NCBI RefSeq assembly: GCF_050948215.1
Contig: NW_027488993.1
Coordinates: forward strand, 94,619 to 158,618
DNA: 64,000 nt
Direction of reading: 5' to 3'
From: Halictus rubicundus
Taxonomy: Eukaryota > Arthropoda > Insecta > Hymenoptera > Halictidae
Under the pieces are notes generated by a model. It had not been told where the DNA came from. It was given only the letters and a program-made list of their open reading frames with translations, and searched no databases. Of this stretch, positions 52,571 through 63,700 are shown piece after piece. Each line of letters starts with the position of its first letter. The first letter of the stretch is position 1. The translations under genes and the position numbers were made by a program.

Positions 52571-54643
52571 GGATAGGATAGAGGATAGGATAGGATAGAG
52601 GATAGGATAGGATAGAGGATAGGATAGGATAGAGGATAGGATAGGATAGAGGATAGGATAGGATAGAGGATAGGATAGGATAGAGGATAGGATAGGATAG
52701 AGGATAGGATAGGATAGAGGATAGGATAGGATAGAGGATAGGATAGGATAGAGGATAGGATAGGATAGAGGATAGGATAGGATAGAGGATAGGATAGGAT
52801 AGAGGGTAGGATAGGATAGAGGATAGGATAGGATAGAGGATAGGATAGGATAGAGGATAGGATAGGATAGAGGATAGGATAGGATAGAGGATAGGATAGG
52901 ATAGAGGATAGGATAGGATAGAGGATAGGATAGGATAGAGGATAGGATAGGATAGAGGATAGAATAGGATAGAGGATAGGATAGGATAGAGGATAGGATA
53001 GGATAGAGGATAGGATAGGATAGAGGATAGGATAGGATAGAGGATAGGATAGGATAGAGGATAGGATAGGATAGAGGATAGGATAGGATAGAGGATAGGA
53101 TAGGATAGAGGATAGGATAGGATAGAGGATATAATAGGATAGAGGATAGGATAGAGGATAGGATAGGATAGAGGATAGGATAGGATAGAGGATAGGATAG
53201 AGGATAGGATAGGATAGAGGATAGGATAGGATAGAGGATAGGATAGGATAGAGGATAGGATAGGATAGAGGATAGGATAGGATAGAGGATAGGATAGGAT
53301 AGAGGATAGGATAGGATAGAGGATAGGATAGGATAGAGGATAGGATAGGATAGGATAGAGGATAGGATAGGATAGAGGATAGGATAGGATAGAGGATAGG
53401 ATAGGATAGAGGATAGGATAGGATAGAGGATAGGATAGGATAGAGGATAGGATAGGATAGAGGATAGGATAGGATAGAGGATAGGATAGGATAGAGGATA
53501 TAATAGGATAGAGGATAGGATAGAGGATAGGATAGGATAGAGGATAGGATAGGATAGAGGATAGGATAGGATAGAGGATAGGATAGGATAGAGGATAGGA
53601 TAGGATAGAGGATAGGGTAGGATAGAGGATAGGATAGGATAGAGGATAGGATAGGATAGAGGATAGGATAGGATAGAGGATAGGATAGAGGATAGGATAG
53701 GATAGAGGATAGGATAGGATAGAGGATAGGATAGGATAGAGGATAGGATAGGATAGAGGATAGGATAGGATAGAGGATAGGATAGGATAGAGGATAGGAT
53801 AGGATAGAGGATAGGATAGGATAGAGGATAGGATAGGATAGAGGATAGGATAGGATAGAGGATAGGATAGGATAGAGGATAGGATAGGATAGAGGATAGG
53901 ATAGGATAGAGGATAGGATAGGATAGAGGATAGGATAGGATAGAGGATAGGATAGGATAGAGGATAGAATAGGATAGAGGATAGGATAGGATAGAGGATA
54001 GGATAGGATAGAGGATAGGATAGGATAGAGGATAGAATAGGATAGAGGATAGGATAGGATAGAGGATAGGATAGGATAGAGGATAGGATAGGATAGAGGA
54101 TAGGATAGGATACAGGATAGGATAGGATTGAGGATAGGATAGGATAGAGGATAGGATAGGATAGAGGATAGGATAGGATAGAGGATATAATAGGATAGAG
54201 GATAGGATAGAGGATAGGATAGAGGATAGGATAGGATAGAGGATAGGATAGGATAGAGGATAGGATAGGATAGAGGATAGGATAGGATAGAGGATAGGAT
54301 AGGATAGAGGATAGGATAGGATAGAGGATAGGATAGGATAGAGGATAGGATAGGATAGAGGATAGGATAGGATAGAGGATAGGATAGGATAGAGGATAGG
54401 ATAGGATAGAGGATAGGATAGGATAGAGGATAGGATAGGATAGAGAATAGGATAGGATAGAGGATAGGATAGGATAGAGGATAGGATAGGATAGAGGATA
54501 GGATAGGATAGAGGATAGGATAGGATAGAGGATAGGATAGGATAGAGGATAGGATAGGATAGAGGATAGGATAGGATAGAGGATAGGATAGGATAGAGGA
54601 TAGGATAGGATAGAGGATAGGATAGGATAGAGGATATAATAGG

Positions 54644-57600
54644 ATTGAGGAAAGGATAGGATAGAGGATAGGATAGGATAGAGGATAGGATAGGAAAGAG
54701 GATAGGATAGGATAGATGCTAGGATAGGATAGAGGATAGGATAGGATAGAGGATAGGATAGGATAGAGGATAGGATAGAGGATAGGAAAGGATAGATGAT
54801 AGGATAGGATAGAGGATAGGATAGGATAGAGGATAGGATAGGTAATTGGATAGGATAGAGTATAGGATAAGGTAGAGGATAGGATAGGATAGAGGATATA
54901 ATAGGATAGGGGATAGTATAGGATAGAGGATAGGATAGGATAGAGGATAGGATAGGATAAAGGATAGGATAGAATAGAGGATAGGATAGGATAAAGGATG
55001 GGATAGGATAGAGGATAGGATAGGATAGGATACAGGATAGGATAGGATAGAGGATAGGATAGGATAGAGGATATAATAGGATTGAGGAAAGGATAGGATA
55101 GAGGATAGGATAGAATAGAGGATAGGATAGGAAAGAGGATAGGATAGGATAGAGGATAGGATAGGATAGAGGATAGGATAGGATAGAGGATAGGATAGGA
55201 TAGAGGATAGGATAGAATAGAGGATAGGATAGGATAGAGGATAGGATATGATAGAGGATAGGATAGGATAGAGGATAGGATAGGATAGAGGATAGGATAG
55301 GATAGAGGATAGGATAGGATAGAGGATATAATAGGATAGAGGATAGGATAGAGGATAGGATAGGATAGAGGATAGGATAGGATAGAGGATAGGATAGGAT
55401 AGAGGATAGGATAGGATAGAGGATAGGATAGGATAGAGGATAGGATAGGATAGAGGATAGGATAGGATAGAGGATAGGATATGATAGAGGATAGGATAGG
55501 ATAGAGGATAGGATAGGATAGAGGATAGGATAGGATAGAGGATAGGATAGGATAGAGGATATAATAGGATAGAGGATATAGGTAGAGGATAGGATAGGAT
55601 AGAGGATAGGATAGGATAGAGGATAGGATAGGATAGAGGATATAATAGGATAGAGGATAGGATAGAGGATAGGATAGGATAGAGGATAGGATAGGATAGA
55701 GGATAGGATAGGATAGAGGATAGGATAGGATAGAGGATAGGATAGGATAGAGGATAGGATAGGATAGAGGATAGGATAGGATAGAGGATAGGATAGGATA
55801 GAGGATAGGATAGGATAGAGGATAGGATAGGATAGAGGATAGGATAGGATAGAGGATAGGATAGGATAGAGGATAGGATAGGATAGAGGATAGGATAGGA
55901 TAGAGGATAGGATAGGATAGAGGATAGGATAGGATAGAGAATAGGATAGGATAGAGGATAGGATAGGATAGAGGATAGGATAGGATAGAGGATAGGATAG
56001 GATAGAGGATAGGATAGGATAGAGGATAGGATAGGATAGAGGATAGGATAGGATAGAGGATAGGATAGGATAGAGGATAGGATAGGATAGAGGATAGGAT
56101 AGGATAGAGGATAGGATAGGATAGAGGATATAATAGGATTGAGGAAAGGATAGGATAGAGGATAGGATAGGATAGAGGATAGGATAGGAAAGAGGATAGG
56201 ATAGGATAGAGGCTAGGATAGGATAGAGGATAGGATAGGATAGAGGATAGGATAGGATAGAGGATAGGATAGAGGATAGGAAAGGATAGAGGATAGGATA
56301 GGATAGAGGATAGGATAGGATAGAGGATAGGATAGGTAATTGGATAGGATAGAGTATAGGATAAGGTAGAGGATAGGATAGGATAGAGGATATAATAGGA
56401 TAGGGGATAGTATAGGATAGAGGATAGGATAGGATAGAGGATAGGATAGGATAAAGGATAGGATAGAATAGAGGATAGGATAGGATAAAGGATGGGATAG
56501 GATAGAGGATAGGATAGGATAGGATACAGGATAGGATAGGATAGAGGATAGGATAGGATAGAGGATATAATAGGATTGAGGAAAGGATAGGATAGAGGAT
56601 AGGATAGAATAGAGGATAGGATAGGAAAGAGGATAGGATAGGATAGAGGATAGGATAGGATAGAGGATAGGATAGGATAGAGGATAGGATAGGATAGAGG
56701 ATAGGATAGAATAGAGGATAGGATAGGATAGAGGATAGGATATGATAGAGGATAGGATAGGATAGAGGATCGGATAGAGGATAGGATAGGATAGAGGATA
56801 GGATAGGATAGAGGATAGAGTAGGATAGAGGATAGGATAGGATAAAGGATAGGATTGGATAGAGGATCGGATAGAGGATAGGATAGGATAGAGGATAGGA
56901 TAGGATAGAGGATAGTATAGGATAGAGGATAGGATAGAATAGAGGATAGGATAGGATAAGGGATAGGATAGGATAGAGGATAGGATAGGATAGGATAGAG
57001 GATAGGATAGGATAGGATAGAGGATAGGATAGGATAGAGGATAGGATAGGATAGAGGATAGGATGGAGGATAGGATAGGATAGAGGATAGGATAGGATAG
57101 AGGATAGGATAGGTAATTGGAAAGGATAGAGTATAGGATAAGGTAGAGGATAGGATAGGATAGAGGATATAATAGGATAGAGGATAGGATAGAGGATAGG
57201 ATAGGATAGAGGATAGGATAGGATAGAGGATAGGATAGGATAGAGGATAGGATAGGATAGAGGATAGGATAGAGGATAGGATAGGATAGAGGATAGGATA
57301 GGATAGAGGATAGGATAGAATAGAGGATAGGATAGGTAATTGGAAAAGATAGAGTATAGGATAAGGTAGAGGATAGGATAGGATAGAGGATATAATAGGA
57401 TAGAGGATAGGATAGAGGATAGGATAGGATAGAGGATAGGATAGGATAGAGGATAGGATAGGATAGAGGATATTATAGGATAGAGGATAGGATAGAGGAT
57501 AGGATAGGATAGAGGATAGGATAGGTAATTGGATAGGATAGAGTATATTATAAGGTAGAGGATAGGACAGGATAGAGGATATAATAGGATAGAGGATAGG

Positions 57601-60200
57601 ATAGGAAAGAGGATAGGATAGGATAGAGATTAGGATAGGATAGAGGATAGGATAGAGGATAGGATAGGATAGAATAGAGGATAGGATAGGATAGAGGATA
57701 GGATATGATAGAGGATAGGATAGGATAGAGGATCGGATAGAGGATAGGATAGGATAGAGGATAGGATAGGATAGAGGATAGAGTAGGATAGAGGATAGGA
57801 TAGGATAAAGGATAGGATTGGATAGAGGATCGGATAGAGGATAGGATAGGATAGAGGATAGGATAGGATAGAGGATAGTATAGGATAGAGGATAGGATAG
57901 AATAGAGGATAGGATAGGATAAGTTATAGGATAGGATAGAGGATAGGATAGGATAGGATAGAGGATAGGATAGGATAGGATAGAGGATAGGATAGGATAG
58001 AGGATTGGATAGGATAGAGGATAGGATAGGATAGAGGATAGGATAGAGGATAGGATAGGATAGAGGATAGGATAGGATAGAGGATAGGATAGGTAATTGG
58101 AAAGGATAGAGTATAGGATAAGGTAGAGGATAGGATAGGATAGAGGATATAATAGGATAGAGGATAGGATAGGGATAGGATAGGATAGAGGATAGGATAG
58201 GATAGAGGATAGGATAGGATAGAGGATAGGATAGGATAGAGGATAGGATAGGATAGAGGATAGGATAGGATAGAGGATAGGATAGAGGATAGGATAGGAT
58301 AGAGGATAGGATAGGATAGAGGATAGGATAGAATAGAGGATAGGATAGGTAATTGGAAAAGATAGAGTATAGGATAAGGTAGCGGATAGGATAGGATAGA
58401 GGATATAATAGGATAGAGGATAGGATAGAGGATAGGATAGGATAGAGGATAGGATAGGATAGAGGATAGGATAGGATAGAGGATAGGATAGAGGATAGGA
58501 TAGGATAGAGGATAGGATAGGATAGAGGATAGGATAGGATAGAGGATAGGATAGGATAGAGAATAGGATAGGATAGAGGATAGGATAGGATAGAGGATAG
58601 GATAGGATAGAGGATAGGATAGGATAGAGATTAGGATAGGATAGAGGATAGGATAGGATAGAGGATAGGATAGGATAGAGGATAGGATAGGATAGAGGAT
58701 AGGATAGGATAGAGGGTAGGATAGGATAGAGGATAGGATAGGATAGAGGATATAATAGGATTGAGGAAAGGATAGGATAGAGGATAGGATAGGATAGAGG
58801 ATAGGATAGGAAAGAGGATAGGATAGGATAGAGGCTAGGATAGGATAGAGGATAGGATAGGATAGAGGATAGGATAGGATAGAGGATAGGATAGAGGATA
58901 GGAAAGGATAGAGGATAGGATAGGATAGAGGATAGGATAGGATAGAGGATAGGATAGGTAATTGGATAGGATAGAGTATAGGATAAGGTAGAGGATAGGA
59001 TAGGATAGAGGATATAATAGGATAGGGGATAGTATAGGATAGAGGATAGGATAGGATAGAGGATAGGATAGGATAAGGATAGGATAGAATAGAGGATAGG
59101 ATAGGATAAAGGATGGGATAGGATAGAGGATAGGATAGGATAGGATACAGGATAGGATAGGATAGAGGATAGGATAGGATAGAGGATATAATAGGATTGA
59201 GGAAAGGATAGGATAGAGGATAGGATAGAATAGAGGATAGGATAGGAAAGAGGATAGGATAGGATAGAGGATAGGATAGGATAGAGGATAGGATAGGATA
59301 GAGGATAGGATAGGATAGAGGATAGGATAGAATAGAGGATAGGATAGGATAGAGGATAGGATATGATAGAGGATAGGATAGGATAGAGGATCGGATAGAG
59401 GATAGGATAGGATAGAGGATAGGATAGGATAGAGGATAGAGTAGGATAGAGGCTAGGATAGGATAAAGGATAGGATTGGATAGAGGATCGGATAGAGGAT
59501 AGGATAGGATAGAGGATAGGATAGGATAGAGGATAGTATAGGATAGAGGATAGGATAGAATAGAGGATAGGATAGGATAAGGGATAGGATAGGATAGAGG
59601 ATAGGATAGGATAGGATAGAGGATAGGATAGGATAGGATAGAGGATAGGATAGGATAGAGGATAGGATAGGATAGAGGATAGGATAGAGGATAGGATAGG
59701 ATAGAGGATAGGATAGGATAGAGGATAGGATAGGTAATTGGAAAGGATAGAGTATAGGATAAGGTAGAGGATAGGATAGGATAGAGGATATAATAGGATA
59801 GAGGATAGGATAGAGGATAGGATAGGATAGAGGATAGGATAGGATAGAGGATAGGATAGGATAGAGGATAGGATAGAGGATAGGATAGGATAGAGGATAG
59901 GATAGGATAGAGGATAGGATAGAATAGAGGATAGGATAGGTAATTGGAAAAGATAGAGTAATAGGATAAGGTAGAGGATAGGATAGGATAGAGGATATAA
60001 TAGGATAGAGGATAGGATAGAGGATAGGATAGGATAGAGGATAGGATAGGATAGAGGATAGGATAGGATAGAGGATAGGATAGAGGATAGGATAGGATAG
60101 AGGATAGGATAGGTAATTGGATAGGATAGAGTATAGGATAAGGTAGAGGATAGGACAGGATAGAGGATATAATAGGATAGAGGATAGGATAGGAAAGAGG
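54644..60200. repeat. Three related modules with 1,494- and 2,622-bp offsets
   Basis: ATTGAGGAAAGG at 54,644, 56,138 and 58,760, and TAATTGG at 54,843, 56,337 and 58,959, are spaced exactly 1,494 and 2,622 bp. The second ATTGAGGAAAGG set (55,081, 56,575, 59,196) is spaced 1,494 and 2,621 bp. The single missing base comes from GATAAGGAT near 59,075, where the sister copies have GATAAAGGAT. Modules two and three also share the run of TAATTGG sites at 57,114/57,337/57,526 and 59,735/59,941/60,114. Confidence 0.85.
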
Positions 60201-60235
60201 ATAGGATAGGATAGAGATTGGATAGGATAGAGGAT

Positions 60236-60780
60236 TGGATAGAGGATTGGACTAGGATAGAATAGAGGAGGTGGATAGGATGTGGATAGAGGTGTGGTGA
60301 TAGGTGAGGATAGGATTGAGGAGATAGGAGAGTGGAGAGGTGGTGGAGTGAGGATTGGTGAGGTGTGAGGTTAGAGTGTGAGGTGAGGAGTTGGAAGTGG
60401 AGTAGGTGAGGTGGTGGTAGTGTGGTGAGGTGTGTGGAGTGGTGTGGAGTGTGTGAGGTGTGGTGAGGTGAGGTAGTGGTGTGTGTGTGGTGTGTGAGTG
60501 GGTGTGGTGTGTTGTGGTGTGAGGTGTGTGGTGAGGAGTGGATGGTGAGGTGTGGTGAGTGTTGTGGTGAGGTGTGAGGTGGTGTGGTGTGTGGTGGGGT
60601 GTGGTGTGTGGTGTGGAGAGGTGAGTGGAGTGGAGTGGAGTGTGGTGTGGTGAAGTGTGTGGTGTGAAGTGGTGAGTGGTGAGGTGTGGTGAGTGTTGAG
60701 AGTGAGTGAGTGCAAGTGGTGTGGAGTTTGAGAGCGAGAGGGGAAGACGCAGAAACGGGGGGGGGGGAGTGTGTGTGGGT
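60236..60780. repeat. G/T-rich transition zone between two satellites
   Basis: The GGATA register decays through GGATTGG, AGGAGGTGG and GTGGATAGG words into irregular GTGAGG/GTGTGG/GTGGTG repeats. From about 60,700 there is a short, more complex stretch with GAGAGCGAGAG, GACGCAGAAACG and a G11 run at 60,757-60,767. The GTGAA satellite then starts. No monomer of fixed length is obvious in the zone, although GTGAGGTGTGG-like words recur. The complementary strand remains stop-poor, so long minus-strand frames continue through it. No gene is recognised. Confidence 0.85.
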
Positions 60781-63700
60781 GACAGTGAAGTGGAGAGTGA
60801 AGTGAAGTGAGCGTGAAGTGAAGTGAAGAGTGAAGTGGACGTGAAGAGTGACGGTGAAGTGAAGACGTGACAGTGAAGTGAAGAGTGAAGTGAAGTGAAG
60901 AGTGAAGTGCAGTTGACGAGTGAAGTGAAGTGAAGAGTGAAGTGACGTGAAGAGTGAAGTGAAGTGAAGAGTGAAGTGAAGTGAAGAGTGAAGTGAAGTG
61001 AAGAGTGAAGTGAAGTGAAGAGTGAAGTGAGAGTGAAGTGAAGTGAAGAGTGAAGTGAAGTGAAGAGTGACGTGAAGTGAAGAGTGAAGTGAAGAGTGCA
61101 AGTGAAGTGACAGGGTGAAGTGCAGTGAAGAGTGAAGTGCGTGAAGAGTGAAGTGAAGTGAAGAGTGACAGTGACGTGAAGAGTGAAGTGAAGAGTGAAG
61201 TGACAGTGAAGAGTGGTGAAGTGAAGAGAGAGTGCAGTGAAGAGTGAGTGCAGTGAAGTGCAGAGTGAAGTGAAGAGTGAAGTGAAGTGAAGAGTGCAGT
61301 GAAGTGACGAGTGAAGTGAAGTGCAGAGTGCAGTGAGTGACGAGTGAAGGGAAGTGACAGAGTAAGTGAAGTGACAGTGAAGAGATGAAGTGAAGTGAAG
61401 AGTGAAGTGAAGTGAAGAGTGAAGTGCAGAGTGAAGTGCAGTGAAGAGTGAAGTGAAGTGAAGAGTGAAGTGACGTGAAGAGTGAAGTGAAGAGTGAAGT
61501 GGTGTGAAGAGTGCAGTGAAGTGAAGAGTAAGGTGAAGTGTAGAGTGAGGGGAATTGGTAAGTGAAGTGAAGAGTGAAGTGAAGTGAAGAGTGAAGTGAA
61601 GTGAAGAGTGCAGTGAAGTGAAGAGTGAAGTGAAGAGTGAAGTGAAGTGAAGAGTGAAGTGAAGTGAAGAGTGAAGTGAAGTGAAGAGTGAAGTGAAGAG
61701 TGAAGTGGAGTGAAGAGTGAAGTGAAGTGAAGCGTGAAGGTGAAGTGAAGAGTGAAGTGAGATTGAGTACAGTGAAGTGAAGAGTGAAGTGAAGTGAAGA
61801 GTGAAGTGAAGTGAAGAGTGAAGTGAAGAGTGAAGTGAAGTGAAGAGTGGCAGTGAAGTGAAGAGTGAAGTGAAGTGAGCGTGAAGAGTGAAGTGACGTG
61901 AAGTGACGAGTGACGTGAAGTGAAGGTGAAGTGAAGTGAAGAGTGGAGTGAAGTGAACGAGTGAAGTGAAGTGAAGAGTGAAGTGAAGTGAAGAGTGAAG
62001 TGAAGTGAAGAGTGAAGTGACAGAGTGAAGAGAAGTGAAGAGTGCAGTGACGTGAAGAGTGACGTAGACGTGAAGAGTGAAGTGACAGTGAAGCGTGACG
62101 TGAAGTGCAGAGTGAAGTGACAGAGTGAAGTGAAGTGAAGAGTGAAGTGAAGTGAAGAGTGAAGTGAAGTGAAGAGTGAAGTGCACGTGACAGAGTGAAG
62201 TGAAGTGAAGAGTGAAGTGAAGTGAAGAGTGACAGTGAAGTGAAGAGTGAAGTGAAGTGAAGAGTGACAGTGAAGTGAAGAGTGGAGTGAAGTGACGAGT
62301 GAGTGAAGTGAAGATTGACGTGAAGTGAAGAGTGAAGTGAAGTGAAGAGTGAAGTGAAGTGAAGAGTGAAGTGAACGTGAAGTGAAGAGTGAAGTGAAGT
62401 GAAGAGTGAAGTGAAGTGACAGCGTGGAGTGAAGTGAAGGGTGAAGTGAAGTGAAGAGTGAAGTGAAGTGACAGAGTGAAGTGACGAGAAGTGAAGTGGA
62501 GTGAAGAGAAGTGAAGTGAAGGTACGGTGAAGTGTAGAGTGAAGTGAATTGGTAAGTGAAGTGAAGAGTGAAGTGAAGTGAAGAGTGAAGTGAAGTGAAG
62601 AGTGAAGTGAAGTGAAGAGTGAAGAAGGTGAAGTGAAGTGAAGAGTGAAGTGAAGTGAAGAGTGAAGTGAAGTGAAGAGTGAAGTGAAGTGAAGAGTGAA
62701 GTGGAGTGAAGAGTGAAGTGAAGTGAAGAGTGACGTGAAGTGAAGAGTGAAGTGGTGTGAAGAGTGAAGTGAAGTGAGAGTGAAGTGAAGTGAAGAGTGA
62801 AGTGAAGTGAAGAGTGAAGTGAAGTGAAGAGTGAAGTGACGAGTGAAGTGACGTGAAGAGTGAAGTGAAGTGCAGAGTGAAGTGAAGTGAAGAGTGACGT
62901 GAAGTGAAGAGTGAAGTGAAGTGAAGAGTGAAGTGAAGTGACGAGTGAAGTGAAGTGAAGCGTGAAGTGACAGTGAAGCGTGAAGTGAAGTGACAGAGTG
63001 ACGTGAAGTGAAGAGTGAAGTGAAGAGTGAAGTGAAGTGAAGAGTGAAGTGAAGTGAAGAGTGAAGTGAAGTGAACGAGTGAAGTGAAGCGTGAAGTGAA
63101 GTGAAGCGTGACGTGACGTGAAGAGTGCAGTGACGTGAAGAGTGAAGTGAAGTGAAGTGACAGAGTGAAGTGACGTGAAGAGAGCAGTGAAGTGAGAGTG
63201 AACGTGACGTGAAGAGTGCAAGTGAAGAGAAGTGAAGTGAAGAGTGACGTGAAGTGAAGAGTGAAGTGACGTGAAGAGTGAAGTGACAGTGAAGCAGTGA
63301 CGTGAAGTGAAGAGTGAAGTGACGTGAGAGTGCAGTGAAGTGAGAGTGAAGAGTGAAGTGAAGTGAAGAGAAGAGTGAAGAGTCGAGTGCAGTGAATTGA
63401 AAGTGAAGTGAACGAGAAGTGAAGTGAAGAGTGCAGTGAAGAGTGAAGTGACGTGAAGAGTGAAGTGAAGTGAAGAGTGAAGTGAAGTGAAGAGTGAAGT
63501 GAAGTGAAGAGTGAAGTGAAGAGTGAACGTGGAAGAGTGAAGTGAAGAGACGAGAGCGTGAAGTGAAGTGAAGAGTGAAGTGAAGTGAAGAGTGGAGTGA
63601 AGTGAAGAGTGAAGTGAAGTGAAGCGTGAAGTGAAGTGAAGAGTGAAGAGAAGTGACAGAGTGAAGTGAAGTGAAGAGTGAAGTGAAGTGAAGCGTGAAG

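Larger units (their letters stand above)
23727..60122. repeat. Dispersed GGTAATTGG marker variant (about 46 copies)
   Basis: TAATTGG, in the context GGATAGGTAATTGGAT or GGATAGGTAATTGGAA, marks one monomer of a higher-order module. I located it at 23729, 25054, 25253, 25778, 26596, 27386, 27808, 28298, 29388, 29913, 30731, 31521, 31960, 32467, 33996, 35032, 35333, 35870, 36402, 36945, 37737, 38750, 39259, 39613, 43322, 43812, 44695, 45873, 46348, 46702, 48464, 48544, 49056, 49973, 51012, 54843, 56337, 57114, 57337, 57526, 58094, 58350, 58959, 59735, 59941 and 60114. It is followed by GAGTATAGGATAAGGTAG, AAGTATAGGATAAGGTAG or GCATAGAGAGTAGGATAAGG, giving at least three subtypes. I saw none before 23.7 kb. 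Confidence 0.9.
45423..60235. repeat. GGATA-family satellite, block D
   Basis: Continuation of the 17-bp satellite in the same orientation. From 45.4 to 50.1 kb it resembles block B (GATGGGATAG, ATTGAGGGAAGG, TAATTGG). Near 50.2-51.6 kb it carries GATATTGTAG/GATATTATAG and GAGGACAGG variants. From about 51.9 to 54.6 kb it is nearly pure monomer. From 54.6 kb onwards it contains ATTGAGGAAAGG modules duplicated at 1,494- and 2,622-bp spacing. Single-base indels, otherwise very rare, appear near 58,167, 59,075 and 59,960, towards the junction with the second satellite. The very long minus-strand frame across this block (50,374-61,101) continues into the next satellite and is not a gene. Confidence 0.96.

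Noticed and set aside
60720..60790. G11 run and flanking complex sequence as a gene remnant or insertion
   Set aside because: Only about 70 bp, without target duplication, coding capacity or recognisable motif. Best treated as part of the transition zone.
50374..61101. A 3,575-codon minus-strand open frame spanning both satellites, and the similar giant frames at 29,378-36,415, 35,238-40,040 and 45,284-49,069
   Set aside because: The C/T-rich strand of both satellites contains no TAA, TAG or TGA, and since 17 is not a multiple of 3 every frame reads the same 17-residue peptide in a different phase. Open length is therefore forced by composition. Start codons come from scattered variants or from insert edges, and overlapping frames are equally open.
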